This document shows positions 1-7,588 of a DNA stretch of 64,000 bases, piece by piece. Source of the DNA: PALSA-894 sp963757565 (GTDB lineage: Bacteria > Pseudomonadota > Alphaproteobacteria > Rhizobiales > Xanthobacteraceae); the NCBI GenBank assembly GCA_963757565.1, contig CAVWSB010000011.1:1984001-2048000 (forward strand), written 5' to 3'. Both the position numbers and the translations under genes were made by a program. The notes under the pieces are model-generated. The model made no database searches and was not told the origin of the DNA. It saw only the letters and a program-made list of their open reading frames with translations. The stretch's first letter is position 1. Each line of letters begins with the position of its first letter.

Positions 1-600
1 CGCGGCAGAGGCTGAATTCTCTTCAGGATAATAATCATAATCACAACACAATTGCGCCCATCGACCGCCACCATCGCGCTTGATTATATTCCTTGTCTCG
101 ATCCACGAGGGCGCTCCGGAGGCGTCTTGGATGTGCGGATCGGGGGCGGTGGTCGCGACAGGGTGCAACACGCACACCCGCGTCACGACAGCCGAAGCCG
201 AACGGTCCCGGCGCGCCAGCCGCGCGCCACTGGGGGCTCTGGGTGGCTGCGTCCCGTGCGTGACCCAACGCGCCGCACGCAGCCGAGGCCCCCGCAGCGG
301 TGGATAGGTTTCCCGGCGCAAGCCGAGGAAACCCGAAAGGGTCAGTCCACCGGGGGTCGTGCGGAGCAGGCTTCAAACATCGCGCGCGGGACGCCGGAGA
401 GATGGCGGACTTGCGGTTTCGACAACCGGACGACGCTTCATCGAAAAGCATCGTCCCGCTTGCGTCTCGCGAGAGGCGCAGGCCCGTGGGTCCGGTATCG
501 ACCCGGCGTCCCGTGCCGCCCTCACGCTGGAGCGGCGCACCCTGTCATGCCTCGGGCGTCCGCGCCGCGAGAACGAGCGCGTATGCCCAAAACGCAAAAA
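1..600. other. Intergenic stretch without a supportable gene
   Basis: Several overlapping open frames exist on both strands, but none has a recognisable domain, a good ribosome binding site or a plausible composition; they are arginine/proline/serine-rich readings typical of GC-rich DNA. A strong 8-bp stem (245-252 with 277-284, GGCTGCGT/ACGCAGCC) lies inside. The stretch may be a non-coding RNA or untranslated region, but no known RNA family was recognised. It ends at the terminator of the phasin gene. Confidence 0.5.
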
Positions 601-621
601 GCCCGGCGAGGCCGGGCTTTT
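596..621 (-). terminator. Rho-independent terminator of the phasin gene
   Basis: A 7-bp GC stem, GCCCGGC / GCCGGGC, with a 3-nt loop at 601-617 is flanked by A5 on the left and T4 on the right, so it could stop transcription in both directions. It lies about 20 bp past the phasin stop codon, which fits a terminator for that gene. Confidence 0.85.
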
Positions 622-641
622 CCGAATTCAGGTTTCGCGAA

Positions 642-980
642 TTACTTCGCGGGAGCGACCTTCGCCATCATGCCTTCGAGCGGCTTGTAGGTCTCCTTGG
701 CGAGATCGGTGTAGAGTTCGCCGATCTTGGTCGCCTCGGCAACGAAGCCCTCGTAAGCGGTCTTCATGAAGCCGCTCTGCACTTCGATCGCCGTTTCCAG
801 CGACTTGGCGCCGAACAGCTTTTCCATCGCGGCGCTGCCGTCCTCGAAGCTCTTCTTCGAATAGTCGGCGAATTCCGTCGCGATCGCCTGCCAGCCCTTC
901 GACACGCTGCCGAACTGCTTCATGTAAACGTCGACGTTTTCCTTGCCGAGTTTCTGGATGTCTTCAAAGTTCTTGAGCAT
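642..980 (-). CDS. Phasin family protein
   Basis: A 112-residue acidic, helical protein, the usual size of small alphaproteobacterial phasins, which coat polyhydroxyalkanoate granules and affect their size and number. The phasin pattern is visible: an N-terminal LKNFEDIQKLGKENVD stretch, a central FADYSKKSFEDG segment and a GFMKTAYEGFVAE helix, followed by a short Ala/Lys tail. No signal peptide or membrane segment, so it is cytosolic. A strong ribosome binding site (AAGAGGTGG) precedes the ATG. It is a single-gene unit with its own terminator, and two palindromic operator-like repeats lie about 100 bp upstream, suggesting control by the PHA-responsive repressor PhaR. Confidence 0.88.
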   Translation of the reverse strand: MLKNFEDIQKLGKENVDVYMKQFGSVSKGWQAIATEFADYSKKSFEDGSAAMEKLFGAKSLETAIEVQSGFMKTAYEGFVAEATKIGELYTDLAKETYKPLEGMMAKVAPAK

Positions 981-1078
981 AAGTCACCACCTCTTGCTGC
1001 CCGCCGCGTTCGCATCAGGCCCGGTTGTTGATCACGAGTTGCCGGCGAAACTGTCCCCAGCGGCTCGCCCGAAATATA

Positions 1079-1122
1079 TGCAGTGCAACATCAACGTCAA
1101 GTATTATTTTGCAGTGCAATAT
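1079..1122 (-). promoter_or_regulatory. Two PhaR-like palindromic operator repeats upstream of phasin
   Basis: The 13-bp word TGCAGTGCAAYAT occurs at 1079-1091 and 1110-1122. The second copy is a perfect inverted repeat, TTGCA-G-TGCAA. The centres are 31 bp apart, close to three helical turns, so two dimers could bind the same face. TGC-rich palindromes of this kind are the known targets of PhaR regulators at phasin promoters in alphaproteobacteria; that this is such a site is inferred. Nothing else was recognised between 981 and 1298. Confidence 0.55.
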
Positions 1123-1298
1123 TTTGCCTCGAAACGGGCCAGATGACCGTAGTTCTCCGGCCCGCCGATTAACGTTTTGGCAACGACGTAACCCCTAGGC
1201 TTCCTGACCGTGCCGCGACGGCGGCGGGCCCGTTGGCGGCGGGCCGGAAAACAGGGAATGGCGGGGGTCTTGCGACCTCTGCGGGTCAGGACGGGGTA

Positions 1299-2921
1299 AT
1301 GATGTTCCGCGCAATACGGCCGGCGGATGGTCTCCGCGTTTCACTCTGCGTTCTGGCAACCGTGACGGCGTTCACCGCGGTTTCGAGCGATCCGGCGGAC
1401 GCGCGCTGGCGGCACAGGCGTTCCCACGGACACCATTTTGTCCGTGCAGCGGCATACAACCCACCCTACTCCGACATCGTCGTGGACGCGAATTCCGGCC
1501 GGGTTTTGCATGAAACCGGTGCCGACAGCCTGCGCCATCCCGCCTCGCTCACCAAGATCATGACCCTCTATCTGCTGTTCGAGCAGCTCGAAGCCGGCAA
1601 ACTCAAGCTCGACACGCGCCTCGAAGTCTCCGACCACGCCGCGCAGCAGGCGCCCTCGAAACTCGGGCTGCAACCCGGACAGACCATTGCGGTCGAGGAT
1701 GCGATCCGCTCGATCGTGACCAAGTCGGCCAATGACGTCGCGGTGGTGATCGCGGAGTCGATCGGCGGCGACGAGGACGCCTTCGCCAAGATGATGACGC
1801 GCAAGGCGCGTGCCCTCGGCATGAGCCACACGGTTTATGTCAACGCGTCCGGCCTGCCCGACGACGACCAGCTCACCACGGCGCGCGACCAGGCCACCCT
1901 CGGCCGCGCGATCCAGGATCGCTTCCCACGTGAATATCGCTACTTCTCCACGCCGTCCTTCATCTATCGCGGCTATGCGATCCGCAATCACAACAAGCTG
2001 CTCGGACGCGTCGAGGGCGTCGACGGTATCAAGACCGGCTACACCCGCGCCTCGGGCTTCAATCTCGTCACCTCGATGCGCCGCGGCACGCGACACGTCG
2101 TTGCGGTCGTCCTCGGCGGTCGCTCGGGCGGGGCGCGCGATGCGCGCATGCGCGAACTGGTCGAAACGCAGATCGCGAGCGCCGCGCCGCAGCGCACCAT
2201 CGCCAAGGTCACGGAAGCCGCCGAGGTCGCGGCGGTTGCGGCAAAGCCGATGCCCCAGTCGCCGCGCCTTGCGCGTGCCGATGCGATGGGTCCGGTCGCC
2301 ACCGCAAACCTCGCATCGATCGGCGAGGCAAGCCCTGCGCCGCGGATGGAGGCGAGCGCCGCGCAAGCCGCCTCGGCGTTCTCGCAACAGCCCCGGCCCG
2401 GCTCGGCCGAGCCGATTAGCCCGCTGCGGGTCAAGACCATCTCGGTGAAGGCGGGCAATGTGCAGTCTGCCTCGCTGGCGCCACTGACCTCCCCCTCGCT
2501 CGCGGCAAATGTCGCACCGGCGCATTTTGCCCGCAGCGCGGCGCCGCTGGCCGCACCCGCGCCGGCAGCAGCCGCCAAGCCGGCCGCTGCAAAGCCGGCC
2601 GTTTTCGAGGTTGCGGCGGCGAGCTCCACGCCCGTCGTCTCCGCGCCGACCCCATCCGCCGCCCGCCCGCGCGGGCCCTGGCTCATTCAGGTCGGCGCGT
2701 TCCCGAAGGAAACCGAAGCTCAGGAGCGGCTGCGTGAGGCCCAGGCGATCGGCAAAAAGCTGCTCGCCAAGGCCGACCCGTTCACCGAGCGCATCACGCT
2801 GAAGGGCAATCAAGAGCTTTATCGCGCCCGCTTTGCGGGCCTCGACCAATCCGGCGCCGAGGCCGCCTGCCGATACTTCAAACGGAACGACATCGTCTGC
2901 ATGACAATCAAGAACAACTAG
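1299..2921 (+). CDS. D-alanyl-D-alanine carboxypeptidase (peptidase S11) with C-terminal SPOR domain
   Basis: A 540-residue low-molecular-mass penicillin-binding protein that trims D-Ala from peptidoglycan pentapeptides in the periplasm. The N-terminus has a signal peptide with a likely ADA cleavage site. All three serine-enzyme motifs are present: SLTK at about 83-86, SAN at about 143-145 and KTG at about 245-247. An Ala/Pro-rich linker (about 290-450) joins the catalytic part to a C-terminal SPOR domain (about 455-540), which binds denuded glycan at the division site. The ATG at 1299 follows GGACGGGG; an in-frame TTG at 1233 would add an implausible leader before the signal peptide. The family assignment is secure, the exact paralogue is not. 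Confidence 0.92.
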   Translation: MMFRAIRPADGLRVSLCVLATVTAFTAVSSDPADARWRHRRSHGHHFVRAAAYNPPYSDIVVDANSGRVLHETGADSLRHPASLTKIMTLYLLFEQLEAGKLKLDTRLEVSDHAAQQAPSKLGLQPGQTIAVEDAIRSIVTKSANDVAVVIAESIGGDEDAFAKMMTRKARALGMSHTVYVNASGLPDDDQLTTARDQATLGRAIQDRFPREYRYFSTPSFIYRGYAIRNHNKLLGRVEGVDGIKTGYTRASGFNLVTSMRRGTRHVVAVVLGGRSGGARDARMRELVETQIASAAPQRTIAKVTEAAEVAAVAAKPMPQSPRLARADAMGPVATANLASIGEASPAPRMEASAAQAASAFSQQPRPGSAEPISPLRVKTISVKAGNVQSASLAPLTSPSLAANVAPAHFARSAAPLAAPAPAAAAKPAAAKPAVFEVAAASSTPVVSAPTPSAARPRGPWLIQVGAFPKETEAQERLREAQAIGKKLLAKADPFTERITLKGNQELYRARFAGLDQSGAEAACRYFKRNDIVCMTIKNN

Positions 2922-2948
2922 GCCTGATCTTTCGGACTTCGGCTCGCA

Positions 2949-2981
2949 AACGCCTCCGGACCCGGTCCGGGGGCGTTTTTT
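2949..2981 (+). terminator. Rho-independent terminator after the carboxypeptidase gene
   Basis: AACGCCTCCGGAC and GTCCGGGGGCGTT form a long stem with one mismatch and a short CCG loop, followed directly by a run of T. It lies about 30 bp after the stop codon. Confidence 0.9.
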
Positions 2982-3112
2982 CTTTGGGTGTGGAAAAGTC
3001 GCGTTAGCAAAGCCGCAATCGATTTTCGCTACAGTCCTGCCAACAAAAGGCCAAAGGCCACGTCAAACAAGAACAGGTCGCTGCTGAGTGGTGGTTGTTG
3101 AGTTTGGAGTTC

Positions 3113-3811
3113 TCAGCGATGTTGCCGGAGAAGCGTGTCCTTGGCTTCGTTGACGCGGGCCGCAAGGTAGTTCGTGCCCCCCTGGTCGGGGTGGATTCGT
3201 TTCATCAGCGTTCGGTGAGCGCGGATGATTTCCTCGGCCTTGGCTCCGGCCTCAAGGCCAAGGATCTGATAGGCCTCCTCATGCGTCATTGGCCCGCGCG
3301 CCGCGCTTCCGCGCCCCGTTGCCGTATCGGCCTGCGCGTGCTCACGCCAGCCGGCGTCCCGGCGGTCAAGATACGCTGCCAGTAAGGCCCGGCTTTCCTC
3401 GTCGATTTCGTTCATCAGTCCGACCAGAGTCGCGACATCGAGCGACTCCAGCCGTGTCCCCTCGCGCGGTCCGGCGAGAATGACACCGCGCAACGCGCCG
3501 CTGTCGTGATCCAGTTCCATATCGAGGAACGCCGAGCGCACGTGCGAAGTCTGCCCTGCGCTCTTCTTCGTACGTGCGCCGAAGCCCGCCGGTCCGAACG
3601 GGAGCCAGCCGAGCAACCCAAGGCCCGCCGCGCCGAGCGGCACCGCGACCGCAAGTTCACCGCGCGCGCCGAGAAAGACCGCGAACGCCAGCATGGCGAT
3701 CCCGCCCGCGAGCTTGAGCACTGCGGCCAGCTTGCGCGGATCAGCCTGCAGGTATTTCTGCGCCGACCAGAGCAGGAACGCGAGGGCGGCGAGCCCGAAC
3801 AGCACCGTCAT
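3113..3811 (-). CDS. Membrane-anchored DnaJ-domain protein
   Basis: A 232-residue protein with three hydrophobic segments in the first 75 residues and a C-terminal J domain (about 173-232) carrying the HPD signature at about 207-209, inside RIHPDQGG. The layout resembles TIM14/PAM18-type J proteins, which recruit and stimulate Hsp70 at a membrane. There is no G/F-rich or zinc-finger region, so it is not the housekeeping DnaJ. It starts 2 bp after the end of the VWA gene on the same strand, so the two are probably co-transcribed. The partner Hsp70 and client are unknown. Confidence 0.85.
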   Translation of the reverse strand: MTVLFGLAALAFLLWSAQKYLQADPRKLAAVLKLAGGIAMLAFAVFLGARGELAVAVPLGAAGLGLLGWLPFGPAGFGARTKKSAGQTSHVRSAFLDMELDHDSGALRGVILAGPREGTRLESLDVATLVGLMNEIDEESRALLAAYLDRRDAGWREHAQADTATGRGSAARGPMTHEEAYQILGLEAGAKAEEIIRAHRTLMKRIHPDQGGTNYLAARVNEAKDTLLRQHR

Positions 3812-3813
3812 CG

Positions 3814-4539
3814 CTATCTCATCTGCGCGAGAAGCTTGCGCGCGCCCTCGCTGCGCTGAGCGGTCAGCGCCTTGACGCCCCCAGCCGCATAGACGGCGGC
3901 CGCCCGCAGCAACTCGCCGAGTTCATGCGCGGCAGAGAGATCGAAACGGCAATAGGCGCCACGCGTCAGCCTCGCAATCTCGCGGAATGCCTGCTCGGCG
4001 ATCGGATCGTGGCCCTCGTGGAACATGAACGCGGGCACGCCACGCAGGCCCAGTTCACCAGCCGCGGCTGCGAGATCGTCCAGCCCCTCTTCCATTGCGT
4101 CGCCCACGTAAACAAGGGCTGCTATTTTCGCGCGGTCGGATTCGGTGCGCGCATGCTGCAGCACCTTGCGGATCTGGGTGTGGCCGCCGACGCAATGGAT
4201 GCGTCCCATCAGGATGCCGAGCCCGGCCCCGTCCGACACCCAGCGTGATGAGCGGCATTCGTTCATCCCGCGGAAATAGACGAGCTGCACGTCGAGCCCG
4301 CCAATCGCGCCCGCCTCGCGAAACATCTCAGCCTGCAGCGCGCAGGCGGTGTCCCAGGTCGGCTGACGGCTCATGGTGGCGTCGAGCGCGAAGACGAGCC
4401 GCCCTCGAGTCCCCGGGGCGGTCGGCGGCGCAAGCGTGCGCGCGCGCTGAATGAACGCATCGATTTCGGCGCGCGGTGAGGCTTCGGCCGGTGTGTGGGC
4501 GTCGGCGCGCGCGGGCGTCTTGTCGCGTTCTGATGTCAT
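3814..4539 (-). CDS. VWA-domain protein
   Basis: A 241-residue protein whose core reads as a von Willebrand factor A fold. The strand LVFALDATMS (about 48-57) supplies a metal-ion-dependent adhesion site of the DxTxS type, and later segments (GGHTQI; ALVYVGDAME) fit the remaining metal-site loops. There is no signal peptide, so it is expected in the cytosol. It is packed against the J-domain gene downstream and lies 36 bp from mipZ upstream, all on the same strand. The role is unknown; a chaperone-linked assembly function is only an inference from the neighbour. Confidence 0.8.
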   Translation of the reverse strand: MTSERDKTPARADAHTPAEASPRAEIDAFIQRARTLAPPTAPGTRGRLVFALDATMSRQPTWDTACALQAEMFREAGAIGGLDVQLVYFRGMNECRSSRWVSDGAGLGILMGRIHCVGGHTQIRKVLQHARTESDRAKIAALVYVGDAMEEGLDDLAAAAGELGLRGVPAFMFHEGHDPIAEQAFREIARLTRGAYCRFDLSAAHELGELLRAAAVYAAGGVKALTAQRSEGARKLLAQMR

Positions 4540-4575
4540 TTCAGGCCCTTGGACGGGAACTATCTCCGTCCCGGC

Positions 4576-5547
4576 CTATAAGGTGGCATCTCGGGCGTCC
4601 GGCGCAATGGGCTTGGCAGCCGGTTCGTCGCCGATCAGATCGTCCGTTTCGAGCGGCCTGTGCTGGGCGACAAGCCATTCGGCGCGCGCCGCCGCCCGCC
4701 GCCGCCCGCGCTCATCGATCGGGAGTTTCAGTTCCTCGATCAGGTCGCGCACCTCGCGGCGAGCGGCGCGGTGCGATGCGGTGACTTTCCCGCCGAGGGT
4801 GACCTCGTCGAACTCGTCCAGCGCGGTCAATCCGTTCGGGAAGAACTCACGGAATACCACGCGGTCGGACAAGCCATCGGATGCGCGGAAGCCGAGGCGC
4901 AGGCCCAGTCTCTCCAGACATTCGCCGATCAGCTTCTTGTTGCGCGAGGCGACCAATGCAAGGCGATTGCGCACCACGATCCAGTCGGTCAGCCCGCCAT
5001 CCACGATCCGCCGCTGCTTGCGCGCATATCGCACCATGCGGGCATACTGACTGACGCCGGTGATCTCGAACGTCGATGGATCGACCGTGCCGAGCACATC
5101 GAAATCGAGGAAGCTGTCGTTGAGTGGCGTGATCAGCGTATCGGCCATCGAATGGGCGAGCCGCATCATGTAGGTGTCGTTGCCCGGCGTATCGATCACG
5201 ACGAAATCGCAAGTGTGCTCGACCGCATTGATGGCGGCAGCGAAATTTCCGAACTCGGCGGCCTCGTTCTGGTCCACGCGCACGCCGTCGGCACGCGCGA
5301 TGCTGTAGTGCTCGGGAATTTCCAGCGCGATACCGGTGCGTCGCGCGCAAGCGCGGCGGTTCTCGACATAGTGCGTGAATGTCTTCTGCCGGCTATCCAG
5401 GTCGATGGTGGCGACGCGCTGCCCGGCCTTCAGCAGCGACACCGCGATATGCATCGCGGTGGTGGACTTGCCCGAGCCGCCCTTCTCGTTGCCGAGCACA
5501 ATCACATGCGCGGAACGCGGCACACCACCTGTTGCCTGAAGCAACAT
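4576..5547 (-). CDS. mipZ: Division plane positioning ATPase MipZ
   Basis: A 323-residue ParA/MinD-type ATPase. The deviant Walker A motif KGGSGKST lies at about 22-29, followed by the Walker A' aspartate in ATIDLDSRQ and a Walker B strand DFVVIDTPG. The insertion and C-terminal stretch (NRLALVASRNKK; GLSDRVVFREFFPNGLT) are typical of MipZ rather than ParA. In alphaproteobacteria MipZ binds the ParB-parS complex, forms polar gradients and inhibits FtsZ polymerisation away from midcell. The start follows an AGGGG/AGGG region. Confidence 0.93.
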   Translation of the reverse strand: MLLQATGGVPRSAHVIVLGNEKGGSGKSTTAMHIAVSLLKAGQRVATIDLDSRQKTFTHYVENRRACARRTGIALEIPEHYSIARADGVRVDQNEAAEFGNFAAAINAVEHTCDFVVIDTPGNDTYMMRLAHSMADTLITPLNDSFLDFDVLGTVDPSTFEITGVSQYARMVRYARKQRRIVDGGLTDWIVVRNRLALVASRNKKLIGECLERLGLRLGFRASDGLSDRVVFREFFPNGLTALDEFDEVTLGGKVTASHRAARREVRDLIEELKLPIDERGRRRAAARAEWLVAQHRPLETDDLIGDEPAAKPIAPDARDATL

Positions 5548-5697
5548 ACACCCTACCCCTGAACGCCCGATAATCTGAATCGATTTGCGCCAAGGTCAAG
5601 ACGAAAAGCACGTGAACTCGCGTGGCATGATTAACTCCTGCGTGACGACGCATGTGCGGCGCTGCTAGCGTCAGTCGAAATCCTGCGGAAACCCGAG

Positions 5698-6558
5698 ATG
5701 AAACGTCGACCGAAGATCGCCAAGACCGTTGCGGCGCTGCGCCGCGAGATTGCGCGCTGGCACGAAGCCGGCGAAACGGTCGCGCTGGTCCCGACCATGG
5801 GCGCTCTGCATGCCGGACACATGTCGCTGGTGCGGCTCGCGCGCCGCCGCGCCGATCGCGTGGTCGTGTCGATCTTCGTCAATCCGGCGCAGTTTGCGCC
5901 GACCGAGGATTTCTCTACCTACCCCCGCACCTTCGACGCGGATGTCGCGGCGCTGGCTGAGCAAAAGGTCGACCTCGTCTGGGCGCCAGCGACCGTTCGC
6001 GTGATGTATCCGGAAGGCTTCGCGACCCGCATCGTGCCGGAAGGACCGGCGAAAGCCGGACTGGAGGACGCCTTCCGGCCGGATTTCTTCAAGGGCGTCG
6101 CGACCGTTGTCGGCAAGCTGTTCATCCAGGCGATGCCGGACGTCGCGGTGTTCGGCGAAAAGGATTACCAGCAGCTCAAGGTCGTCAGCCGCATGGCGCG
6201 CGATCTCGATCTGCCGCTGAAGGTCGTCGGCGCTCCGACCGTGCGCGAGGCGGACGGTCTCGCGATGTCCTCACGTAATGTGTACCTGTCGGCGGACGAG
6301 CGCGCCGTCGCGCCGACTTTGCGCCGCGTGCTGACATTATGCGCGAGCAAGATCGCCGAAGGCCGCAGCATTGCGACGATTCTCGCCGAAGGCCGCGAAG
6401 CGATCGAGCGCGCGGGATTTGCGCTGGACTACCTCGAGGCGCGCCATGCCGAGACGCTCGCGCCGGTTCGCTCGGCGAAAGACGGTCCGGCGCGGCTGCT
6501 GGTCGCCGCACGTATCGGCAAGACGCGGTTGATCGACAATGTGGGCGTGAAGTCGTAG
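5698..6558 (+). CDS. panC: Pantoate--beta-alanine ligase
   Basis: A 286-residue enzyme that condenses D-pantoate with beta-alanine using ATP, the last step of pantothenate synthesis for coenzyme A. The nucleotidyl-transferase signature HAGH (about 38-41, in MGALHAGHMSL) and the AMSSRN segment are intact, as is the EKDYQQL segment. Length is normal for the family. It stands alone on this strand, divergent from mipZ; no panB is in the window. It is followed by an intergenic palindromic repeat. Confidence 0.95.
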   Translation: MKRRPKIAKTVAALRREIARWHEAGETVALVPTMGALHAGHMSLVRLARRRADRVVVSIFVNPAQFAPTEDFSTYPRTFDADVAALAEQKVDLVWAPATVRVMYPEGFATRIVPEGPAKAGLEDAFRPDFFKGVATVVGKLFIQAMPDVAVFGEKDYQQLKVVSRMARDLDLPLKVVGAPTVREADGLAMSSRNVYLSADERAVAPTLRRVLTLCASKIAEGRSIATILAEGREAIERAGFALDYLEARHAETLAPVRSAKDGPARLLVAARIGKTRLIDNVGVKS

Positions 6559-6573
6559 CCACCCCCTCCGCTC

Positions 6574-6635
6574 ATGCCCGCGACAGCGGGCATCCAGTCC
6601 GTGGCCAAGCGCTGGGTCCCCGCCTTCGCGAGGAC
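6574..6635. repeat. Intergenic double palindromic repeat
   Basis: Two consecutive hairpins: ATGCCCGC-GACA-GCGGGCAT at 6574-6593 and GTCCCCGC-CTTC-GCGAGGAC at 6616-6635 (one mismatch). Words of this type (CATGCCCGCgacaGCGGGCATCCAG ; GGTCCCCGCC) are common dispersed intergenic repeats in Bradyrhizobiaceae-like genomes. It sits between two convergent genes and may also act as a weak terminator. Confidence 0.65.
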
Positions 6636-6649
6636 GAGCGGCAGTCCGA

Positions 6650-7588
6650 TTACAGCACCCGCTCCAGGATCGGCAGTTCCGGCCGTTCGCCCTTTGCCTT
6701 GCCGGTGATCGGGGCGCGCGGAAGCTTGGAAGCGCCGTCATCCATGACGAAGTTGTGGTCGAGCGAATACCACGGGCCGGTCACATTCGCGGCCGGCGCC
6801 GGGCCGTCGTGACGTACGAAATTGCCGATCAAATGCCGCGTCACTCCGAACTGCACATCGCTGTCGAGGTTCTTGTCGTCTGCGACATAGATTTGCGAGA
6901 TCAGCGTCTTGAACCCGTCCTTCGACGCGAGGAAGTGCAGATGCGCGGGACGCATATTGTGCCGCCCCTGCGCGCGTAGCAGTTCGCCCGTTGGACCGCT
7001 GATCGGGATCGGATAGCCGGCCGGCTTGATGCTCTGAAAGGCGATGTAGCCGTTCTCGTCGGTGAAGAACTTGCCGCGCAGGTTCATGTCGGCCTGCCCG
7101 GGGTCCTGGTTCTCATAGAAGCCCTCGGTCGAGGATTGCCAGATATCGACCTCGGCGCCCTTGATCGGATTGCCCTTGCGGTCGCGGAACCACGCCTTGA
7201 CGAACAGCGCCGGTCCGGGCGTCGGCGAGCGCACGATCGAGCCGCCGTTTGGCGTGACCGGCGACTGTTCGCGCCAGAACGGCCCGAGCAGACTCGCGTC
7301 CGTGTCGGTCTGTCCGTCGGAATTGTTGAGCAGGCATACCAGCGACGAGATGCCGAGCGAGCCGGCAATCAGGACGGCCTCGTTGTGAAACTCGTTGCTC
7401 GCTTTCCCCAACGCGACGACATAATTCATGGCGGTACGAAACTCTTCTTCGGTGAGTTTCGAGTCACGCACGAAATCGTGCATGTGGCGGACGAAGGCGC
7501 CCATGACTTCCTTGAAGCGCGCGTTTGGCGCGCGCGCCAGTTCGTTCAGCACCGCCGGTGTGACGTCTTCTTGCCGTTCGATGATCAT
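6650..7588 (-). CDS. Intradiol ring-cleavage dioxygenase (hydroxyquinol / catechol 1,2-dioxygenase type)
   Basis: A 312-residue non-haem Fe(III) dioxygenase with an N-terminal dioxygenase cap domain (about 20-95) and the catalytic beta domain. The four iron ligands are identifiable: Tyr158 (GFYEN), Tyr192 (GYPIP), His216 and His218 (RPAHLHF). Such enzymes open catechol-type rings between the two hydroxyls, feeding the beta-ketoadipate pathway. Overall sequence and length are closest to hydroxyquinol 1,2-dioxygenases, but the substrate is inferred. The ATG overlaps the stop of the upstream solute-binding protein gene (ATGA), so translation is coupled. Confidence 0.88.
   Translation of the reverse strand: MIIERQEDVTPAVLNELARAPNARFKEVMGAFVRHMHDFVRDSKLTEEEFRTAMNYVVALGKASNEFHNEAVLIAGSLGISSLVCLLNNSDGQTDTDASLLGPFWREQSPVTPNGGSIVRSPTPGPALFVKAWFRDRKGNPIKGAEVDIWQSSTEGFYENQDPGQADMNLRGKFFTDENGYIAFQSIKPAGYPIPISGPTGELLRAQGRHNMRPAHLHFLASKDGFKTLISQIYVADDKNLDSDVQFGVTRHLIGNFVRHDGPAPAANVTGPWYSLDHNFVMDDGASKLPRAPITGKAKGERPELPILERVL

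Noticed and set aside
150..600. Possible RNase P RNA or tmRNA because of a GAGGAAAC-like word and strong stems
   Set aside because: The core conserved blocks of either RNA could not be found on either strand.
52..1031. Several overlapping open frames on both strands in the first kilobase
   Set aside because: Low-complexity, Arg/Pro/Ser-rich text without domains, ribosome binding sites or consistent frame; the longest run into the phasin gene antisense.
1341..2849. A 502-residue frame opposite the carboxypeptidase gene
   Set aside because: Antisense of a gene with intact active-site motifs; composition is typical of a GC-rich shadow.
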